Shown: positions 61,369 through 64,000 of the stretch, one piece after another | Layout of the letters: the number at the start of each line of letters is the position of its first letter | Position numbering within the stretch: the first letter of the stretch is position 1 | NCBI RefSeq assembly: GCF_014197445.1 | Contig: NZ_JACIFO010000006.1 | Coordinates: 1-64,000 of the forward strand | Source of the DNA: Mesonia hippocampi | GTDB lineage: Bacteria > Bacteroidota > Bacteroidia > Flavobacteriales > Flavobacteriaceae | Direction: 5' to 3' | Length of the DNA: 64,000 nucleotides | The notes under the pieces: model-generated | Seen by the model: only the letters and a program-made list of their open reading frames with translations | Database searches by the model: none | Told to the model about the DNA's origin: nothing | Program-made: the position numbers and the translations under genes

Positions 61369-62622
61369 TTATTTTTTTGTAATGAGTTGTAAGGTTTCTC
61401 GGGTAACTTGTTTTAGTAGAACATGTTTGTTTTTCTCTATCTTTTTTTGTGCTTCAGGGGTAAAATGCCTAATGGTATATAAGGAAACATCTTTGTTGTA
61501 ACTTACTTTAAACTTGGCTTGTAGGTGGGTAATTAGCTTGTCTATGTTGTTAAATTTATTATCTACACATACCGAGAAGCTAATGGCGGAGTTTTGAATT
61601 AAATCAACTTTGATTTGATATTTGTGAAATAAAGCAAAAATCTCACTGATGTTTTCCTCTACAAAGAAAGAAAAATCTAATGAAGATAAGGAAAGCAAAA
61701 CCAACCCGTGTTTTACAATGTAGCAAGGTACTTCTGGTTTAAGTTTGGAGGCTCTTCCTACTGTTGTGCCTCCTGCTTCTGGGTGATAGAATGATTTTAT
61801 GTGTAATGGAATCTCTTTTTTTTGTAAAGGTTGTAAAGTTTTAGGGTGGATAACAGAAGCGCCGTAAAAAGCAAGTTCTATGGCTTCGGAGTATGAGATT
61901 TCTTCTAGTAGTATAGGGTTTTCAAAATGTCTGGGGTCGGCATTTAAAAGCCCGTCTACATCTTTCCAAATACTCACCGATTTTGCGTTGGTAGCATAAG
62001 CAATAATAGCCGCAGTATAATCGCTACCTTCTCTGCCTAATGTAGTGGAAAAGTTATGCTCGTCGGCAGCAATAAAGCCTTGTGTTATGGTTATTTTGTT
62101 TGGGTTTATAGTATTTTGGATTTGAGCTGTTGTTTGCTCCCAATTTACGTGAGCATCCCGATAGGTGGCGTCTGTTTTTATTAAATTTCTGGCATCAATC
62201 CAAGTATTTTCAAAATGGTTTTCGTTGAGGTAAGCACTTACTATTTTTGTGCTTAAAAGTTCACCATAAATAATTACTTGGTCGTAAACATAATCATAAT
62301 TAGGAGATTTGTTTTTTTCTAGAAAGTACTCAAGTTCTGTAAATAAATTCTCTATACAGGTAAAAATGGAATGATTAGGGGTCTTAAATAAGTTGTTAGC
62401 AATAGCTAAATGTTTGGACTTTATAAGGTCGATGTTTTCTTTAACTTTTTCTGGAGTATGAAAGTAGCTATTGATGATTTCCTCTATGGCATTGGTGGTT
62501 TTTCCCATGGCAGAAATCACTATGATTTTAGGTGTTGCCGTTAAACTTTTTAATACTCGCGTTATGTTTTTTACACCATTGTCATCTTTTACCGATGCGC
62601 CTCCAAATTTATGTACTTCCAT
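61369..62622 (-). CDS. lysC: Aspartate kinase, monofunctional
   Basis: 417 residues. Amino-acid kinase motifs: KFGGASVKDDNGVKN at the N-terminus, GREGSDYTAAIIAYATNAKSVSIWKDVDGLLNADPR, and YSEAIELAFYGASVIHPKTLQPL. A C-terminal ACT-like part follows (about 300-417), the probable site of feedback control. Phosphorylates aspartate for lysine, threonine and methionine synthesis. Located 10 bp after the GNAT gene. Confidence 0.93.
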   Translation of the reverse strand: MEVHKFGGASVKDDNGVKNITRVLKSLTATPKIIVISAMGKTTNAIEEIINSYFHTPEKVKENIDLIKSKHLAIANNLFKTPNHSIFTCIENLFTELEYFLEKNKSPNYDYVYDQVIIYGELLSTKIVSAYLNENHFENTWIDARNLIKTDATYRDAHVNWEQTTAQIQNTINPNKITITQGFIAADEHNFSTTLGREGSDYTAAIIAYATNAKSVSIWKDVDGLLNADPRHFENPILLEEISYSEAIELAFYGASVIHPKTLQPLQKKEIPLHIKSFYHPEAGGTTVGRASKLKPEVPCYIVKHGLVLLSLSSLDFSFFVEENISEIFALFHKYQIKVDLIQNSAISFSVCVDNKFNNIDKLITHLQAKFKVSYNKDVSLYTIRHFTPEAQKKIEKNKHVLLKQVTRETLQLITKK

Positions 62623-62632
62623 AATTTAATTA

Positions 62633-63112
62633 TTATTGTTTTTCGACAAAAAGTTTTAGGTTTTCTTCGTTGAACTGTACAATTTGCCAGTCGTCAAAAA
62701 TAGTTGCTCCTGTATTTTTATAAAAATCTTTTGCGTTTTTATTCCAATCAAGTACGGCCCATTCTACACGTTTTACATTTTGGTGGTAAGCATCTTTCAT
62801 TACTTCGGTGTAGAGTTTTTTTCCTATGCCATTTCCGCGATAAGCTTCTTCTACAATCAGGTCTTCTAGATGAATGCTTTTTCCTTTCCAGGTAGAAAAT
62901 CGGTGATAATAAAGGGCTAGCCCGCAAATATGAGTGTCTATTTCGGCAACAAGGCAAGAAAAAAGAGGTTGTTCTCCAAAGCCATTTTCAAGTAAATCTT
63001 TTTCGGTTATTTCTACGGCATCGGGTTCATTTTCAAAAATTGCCAACTCGTTAATAAGGCGTAAAATATCTTTTGTATCTGTAGGGCTTGCTTTTCTAAT
63101 TGAAATATTCAT
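62633..63112 (-). CDS. GNAT family N-acetyltransferase
   Basis: 159 residues. Acetyl-CoA loop in EEAYRGNGIGKKLYTEVM; the C-terminal VEWAVLDWNKNAKDFYKNTGA resembles spermidine/spermine N-acetyltransferase-like (SSAT) enzymes. Substrate not known. Likely in an operon with the aspartate kinase gene; divergent from fbp. Confidence 0.88.
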   Translation of the reverse strand: MNISIRKASPTDTKDILRLINELAIFENEPDAVEITEKDLLENGFGEQPLFSCLVAEIDTHICGLALYYHRFSTWKGKSIHLEDLIVEEAYRGNGIGKKLYTEVMKDAYHQNVKRVEWAVLDWNKNAKDFYKNTGATIFDDWQIVQFNEENLKLFVEKQ

Positions 63113-63164
63113 AATACTTAGGTTGCTTTTTTGGTAAAAATAAGGATTGCTGTATCTTTTTTTC

Positions 63165-63172
63165 TATTTTTG
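63165..63172 (+). promoter_or_regulatory. Promoter -7 box of fbp
   Basis: TATTTTTG (TAnnTTTG), 21 nt before the fbp ATG. Confidence 0.45.
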
Positions 63173-63193
63173 CTCGATAAAATTAAAAAAATC

Positions 63194-64000
63194 ATGCCTG
63201 CAAAAAATCAAACTATAGGAGAGTTTATTATAGAGAATCAATCGTCTTTTGCTTATACTTCAGGAGAGCTTTCGCGGTTAATAAATTCTATTCGTTTAGC
63301 TGCAAAAGTTGTAAACCATGAGGTGAACAAAGCAGGTTTGGTAGATATTACAGGAGCTATTGGTGGGGTAAATGTACAAGGAGAAGAACAGCAAAAACTA
63401 GATGTTTATGCTAACGAGCGTTTTATAGAAACCCTTACTAATAGAGAGATTGTTTGCGGGATAGCCTCTGAAGAAAACGATGATTTTATTACCATAGAAG
63501 GGCAAAATTGTGACCATAAAAATAAATATGTGGTTTTAATAGATCCTTTAGACGGTAGTTCTAATATCGATGTAAACGTATCTGTAGGAACTATTTTTTC
63601 TATTTACCGTAGGGTTACTCCAGTAGGAACTCCTGTAACGAAAGAAGATTTTTTACAACCCGGAAATAAACAAGTTGCTGCAGGTTATATTGTATACGGA
63701 ACCTCTACCATGCTGGTATATACTACGGGCGACGGAGTAAATGGGTTTACCTTAAACCCAGCTATAGGAACGTATTACCTTTCTCATCCAAATATGAAAT
63801 TCCCCGAAACAGGAAAAATATATTCGATTAATGAAGGGAATTATAACCATTTCCCTCAAGGGGTTAAAGATTACATAAAATACTGTCAAGCAGAAGAAGG
63901 AGATCGTCCTTATACAGCAAGGTATATTGGCTCTTTGGTTTCTGATGTACACAGGAATATGATAAAAGGAGGTATTTATATATATCCAAAAAGTTCAAAA
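63194..64000 (+). CDS. fbp: Class I fructose-1,6-bisphosphatase (3' end outside window)
   Basis: First 269 codons from the ATG at 63194; family members have about 335, so roughly 65 residues are missing beyond the right edge. Metal-binding motifs: EENDD (about 94-98) and [23 protein letters not shown]. The phosphate-binding [23 protein letters not shown] segment near the end is also present. Dephosphorylates fructose-1,6-bisphosphate in gluconeogenesis. Confidence 0.96.
   Translation, partial: MPAKNQTIGEFIIENQSSFAYTSGELSRLINSIRLAAKVVNHEVNKAGLVDITGAIGGVNVQGEEQQKLDVYANERFIETLTNREIVCGIASEENDDFITIEGQNCDHKNKYVVLIDPLDGSSNIDVNVSVGTIFSIYRRVTPVGTPVTKEDFLQPGNKQVAAGYIVYGTSTMLVYTTGDGVNGFTLNPAIGTYYLSHPNMKFPETGKIYSINEGNYNHFPQGVKDYIKYCQAEEGDRPYTARYIGSLVSDVHRNMIKGGIYIYPKSSK

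Overview
The window is chromosomal DNA of a low-GC member of the Bacteroidota, almost certainly family Flavobacteriaceae. Evidence: the gliding/type IX secretion genes gldE, gldD and sprE; a bifunctional ornithine-lipid synthase of OlsF type; DUF4270, DUF4292 and DUF3109 proteins; the gene order mutY-ssb-gldE-gldD; an ATP synthase locus split into atpDC and atpBEFHAG; repeated Bacteroidetes-type promoter boxes TAnnTTTG; and a near absence of Shine-Dalgarno sequences. I see no rRNA, CRISPR array, insertion sequence or prophage. The one tRNA is tRNA-Ala(GGC).

Layout. 1-8.2 kb is the accessory-looking part: the N-terminal 1327 codons of a giant secreted beta-helix protein made of tandem modules (minus strand, runs off the left edge), a SUKH (SMI1/KNR4) protein, an XRE-type membrane regulator preceded by three phased direct repeats, and a TPR/LuxR-type regulator. 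8.3-14.8 kb holds pantothenate genes panC-panD with a flippase-like membrane protein, divergent from a truncated GlgA-like protein, a DUF4270 lipoprotein and glmS. 14.9-16.8 kb is atpDC; 16.9-22.7 kb is a complete seven-gene Mrp Na+/H+ antiporter operon. 22.7-30.5 kb carries recX, an RNase E/G, a 29-residue basic protein, HU, a PH-like membrane protein, mutY, ssb, gldE, gldD and an EamA transporter. 30.5-38.1 kb has a pair of M16 peptidase-like proteins, rplU (with a fused helix-hairpin-helix tail), rpmA, an AddB-like nuclease and the tRNA. 38.1-44.5 kb is an envelope cluster on the minus strand (wzx-like flippase, dut, nucleotidyltransferase, TPR protein, DUF4292 lipoprotein, EnvC-like). 44.5-52.9 kb is sprE-atpZ-atpI-atpBEFHAG. 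53.1-64 kb is housekeeping: paaE-like oxidoreductase, marC, DUF3109, dgt-like, dxs, tadA, olsF, aspartate kinase, GNAT, and the start of fbp, which is cut by the right edge.

How the genes work together. Much of the window serves the energised envelope: F1Fo ATP synthase and Mrp antiporter exchange H+ and Na+, and SprE, GldD and GldE belong to the gliding/T9SS machinery that probably also exports the giant beta-helix protein (its sorting domain would lie outside the window). OlsF, the flippases, EnvC-like and DUF4292 proteins build the envelope; glmS, the nucleotidyltransferase and dxs supply precursors.

The most interesting non-standard signals are: a ladder of 3, 4 and 5 beta-helix coils in successive modules of the giant protein; phased direct repeats (11-bp period) upstream of that gene and of the XRE regulator; a 32-bp perfect palindrome and a strong hairpin inside the atp operon; three genes whose -7 box lies exactly 4 nt before the ATG, suggesting leaderless mRNAs; tandem hairpins in the RNase E/G leader; and operator-like palindromes in the sprE/paaE and marC/DUF3109 intergenic regions. 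All functions are inferred from sequence reading; no database search was run.
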